Part shown: positions 62,165 through 64,000 of the stretch, in pieces
How the letters are laid out: the number at the start of each line of letters is the position of its first letter
How positions within the stretch are numbered: position 1 is the first letter of the stretch
NCBI GenBank assembly: GCA_964035015.1
Contig: OZ036016.1
Location: 3,503,552 to 3,567,551, forward strand
Length of the DNA stretch: 64,000 nucleotides
Direction: 5' to 3'
Source: Corallium rubrum
Taxonomy: Eukaryota > Cnidaria > Anthozoa > Scleralcyonacea > Coralliidae
Position numbers and translations under genes: made by a program
The notes under the pieces: model-generated
Databases searched by the model: none
The model's input: only the letters and a program-made list of their open reading frames with translations
What the model was told of the DNA's origin: nothing

Positions 62165-62860
62165 TTTGTTTTATAATTAAGTATTTTGTGGTAATAAACG
62201 ACGAAATTGCTGGTTTTTTGCCATTGGAACACATAAAAAATGAGTCGACCGAATCCAGGATAGCAAAGGAATTTGCATATTTGCCCCGCTTCTCAGCGCT
62301 TCACTGGTGAGCCAAATCACTTTTTAATACTTCATTGTATATACTAAAGGTAAAATTTGTGAAATGAAGTCAAAACAATGCTTAGACTTTTCTTTAATTC
62401 GGATATAAACATGGGATATTTCTGATTTGAATTTGGCGCCATTTTGGATTTGGACGCCATTTTGAATTTTTACGTCAGTGGTTGTTTCATTATTTCTGGC
62501 TTCTGCTTGACTGCTTTTAATTATGCTTCTGCTTCTGATTTTAATCATCATATACAGTGTATTATATAGTTGTATGAAAATATATAAATTCTCAATTAAT
62601 ATTATTAAAACCAAGACATCTTGGGCAAACCACAAACTTGTACCCATGCTCTCACAGCTCTGCTTTAATTCTGTTTGAGTTGTTTTATATATTACTGTAA
62701 ACTGATATTGACATTAAAGTACAATAGAATTTCAATACACATTGACTAAAGATATAATATAACAAGAATTTGGAGAGAACCGAAATTCACAACTTGAAGT
62801 TTGCTGATGCAGCATTATTTGGGGGGTCTTTAAAAATTCACAAAATCTCTAAATGAGAAC
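62165..62860. other. Non-coding, nothing recognised
   Basis: AT-rich DNA between the possible orphan exon and the LTR. Short minus-strand ORFs lack support. Confidence 0.4.
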
Positions 62861-62867
62861 AAGCAAA

Positions 62868-63127
62868 TGTAGCAATGTATTACATCATTCAACGAGTAAT
62901 TAAGTTAGTAACGTGTTACATCATTCAATTAAGGTGAAACTAGATATATTGTAATTAGGGTTGACAGCGCAAGCGATTAGGATCGAAAAGATATATGAGA
63001 GACAGAACCGCGATACGAGCTTGATTACACGCAAAGCAGATTTGTGTGGAAACCTATACAGTGTAAAGAAATAAAGGAAAACTCCAGATAAGTAGTGCTC
63101 GTACGTGTTGTTCGTAAGCCTGCTACA
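62868..63127 (+). mobile_element. 5' LTR of an LTR retrotransposon (260 bp)
   Basis: The segment begins TGTAGCA and ends TGCTACA, a 7-bp terminal inverted repeat of the TG...CA type. It contains AATAAA at about 63069 as a polyadenylation signal. It is followed after four bases by a primer binding site. The 3' LTR lies outside the window, so identity between LTRs and the target duplication cannot be checked. Confidence 0.85.
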
Positions 63128-63131
63128 TCTT

Positions 63132-63149
63132 TGGCGCCCAACGTGGGGC
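63132..63149 (+). other. tRNA primer binding site
   Basis: TGGCGCCCAACGTGGGGC starts with TGG, the complement of the CCA tRNA tail, four bases after the LTR end. This is the expected place and form of a minus-strand primer site. I do not assign the tRNA. Confidence 0.85.
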
Positions 63150-63200
63150 TTTAAACCTATTCGTGATAAGCCTTGTTGAATTATTTCCCATGGTGTAATA

Positions 63201-64000
63201 ATGGCTCATCTTAGCGAAGAAGAGCTTTGTGAGGTCGAAGCCAAGCGTATTGTCAAGATTTTAACGGCTAAAGAAGGCGATATATCGACCGAAGATTTGG
63301 TTGCGGAATACAAACAGCAGTTCAAAGTGGACCTAGAACACTGGAAATCGCAGTTCGCTCGAATTGAAGCATTTTTGAAGCACTCTTGCCACGTCAATGT
63401 GAAGGACGGTGTTGTTAATACTAGACAGGTTAGTGCTTTAAATAGTAACGTGAGTAGCAATGGAAAACCTGCCGTTGTTCATTATGTGTCTCGCCCACAG
63501 TTTTCGCCTTTTTTCGGATTTACGTATGGAGATAAGAATAAGGGAGTCGCGTACCGCGTTTGGCGTTTCGAAGTCGAAAGTGCTATTGAAGAAGGCCTTC
63601 ATTCGAATGACGTAATAGCAGAGCAAATTCGGAAGTCCTTGCAGGGTGAAGCCAAACATAAAATCGTGGCTTTTGGAGCTGGAATTCCACCGGAAAAGAT
63701 TCTGGAACAACTCGATCAGTTCTACGGCGAAACTGGGGTAGCCATCGGAGACGAACTGTTGACACAAGCTTACAAGTTAAAACAAGAAGATGGCGAAGAA
63801 GTTTCGGCCTTTGCATCGCGCCTCGATAACCAAATAAGAAGAGCGAAGAAAGAGGGCACCGAACTGTTGCCTAACGACGATGCGGTTGACAGACATCTAC
63901 GTCTGCTCTTTTGGGAAGGTTTGAAAGACCAAATAAAAGATAAAGCTCGACATAAGAAGGACAGCTGTACAACGTTTGCTGAGCTGATTTCCGCCGCAAG
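63201..64000 (+). CDS. gag: LTR-retrotransposon gag, 5' part, runs off window
   Basis: The ATG at 63201 opens a frame with no stop to the window edge (266 codons). It begins MAHLSEEELCEVEAKRIVKI. The second half (about residues 110-266) has the helical capsid-like pattern of Ty3/Gypsy-type and PNMA-like Gag proteins, with AYRVWRFEVESAIEEG, IRKSLQGEAKHKIVAFG, EILEQLDQFYG-like and LFWEGLKDQIKDKARH. The nucleocapsid knuckle and pol lie outside. Codon use and intact frame suggest a young copy. Confidence 0.85.
   Translation, partial: MAHLSEEELCEVEAKRIVKILTAKEGDISTEDLVAEYKQQFKVDLEHWKSQFARIEAFLKHSCHVNVKDGVVNTRQVSALNSNVSSNGKPAVVHYVSRPQFSPFFGFTYGDKNKGVAYRVWRFEVESAIEEGLHSNDVIAEQIRKSLQGEAKHKIVAFGAGIPPEKILEQLDQFYGETGVAIGDELLTQAYKLKQEDGEEVSAFASRLDNQIRRAKKEGTELLPNDDAVDRHLRLLFWEGLKDQIKDKARHKKDSCTTFAELISAA

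Overview
This is a eukaryotic, intron-rich and repeat-rich window with AT-rich intergenic DNA. The gene types (AGBL5/CCP5, a GnT-II-like transferase, an ankyrin-repeat protein, an aldo-keto reductase) and the repeats (Penelope-like elements, tRNA- and 5S-derived SINEs, many TTAA-flanked MITEs) suggest a marine invertebrate. I infer a cnidarian, but this rests on general repeat character and not on a search.

Layout. (1) 0.8-9.5 kb, minus strand: six exons of an ankyrin-repeat protein whose splice phases all agree; it continues beyond the left edge, and its first exon was not found. One intron holds about 1 kb of near-pure purine/pyrimidine strand asymmetry. (2) 9.5-23 kb: no convincing host gene; it holds MITEs, foldback elements, LINE 3' ends, a 5S-derived SINE, minisatellites and a 5'-truncated Penelope-like element. 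(3) 23.3-50.4 kb, plus strand: a complete AGBL5-like cytosolic carboxypeptidase in 12 exons. I rebuilt it with consistent splice phases (3300 nt, 1099 aa), including a 62-nt exon found only from phase logic. Its introns hold three Penelope-like segments, a deleted hAT element inside one of them, two SINE families, long minisatellites and several TTAA MITEs. (4) 50.9-54.1 kb, minus strand: a two-exon GnT-II (MGAT2, GT16)-like glycosyltransferase, convergent with AGBL5, with a pogo-like MITE in its intron. (5) 56.3-61.6 kb, minus strand: a two-exon aldo-keto reductase with an N-terminal hydrophobic anchor; its intron holds a 20-bp and an 18-bp minisatellite. (6) 62.9-64.0 kb, plus strand: the 5' LTR, primer binding site and gag start of an LTR retrotransposon that runs off the right edge.

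The genes do not form a pathway; they are unrelated host genes in a transposon-dense region. The most interesting signals are non-coding. They are hammerhead-ribozyme-like motifs at the 3' ends of the Penelope-like elements with stem I complementarity I could check by eye, a transposon family that has expanded an internal 24-bp unit from about one copy to about forty, a TTAA MITE with an empty site elsewhere in the same window, and a host 3' splice site lying about 12 bp from a transposon remnant.
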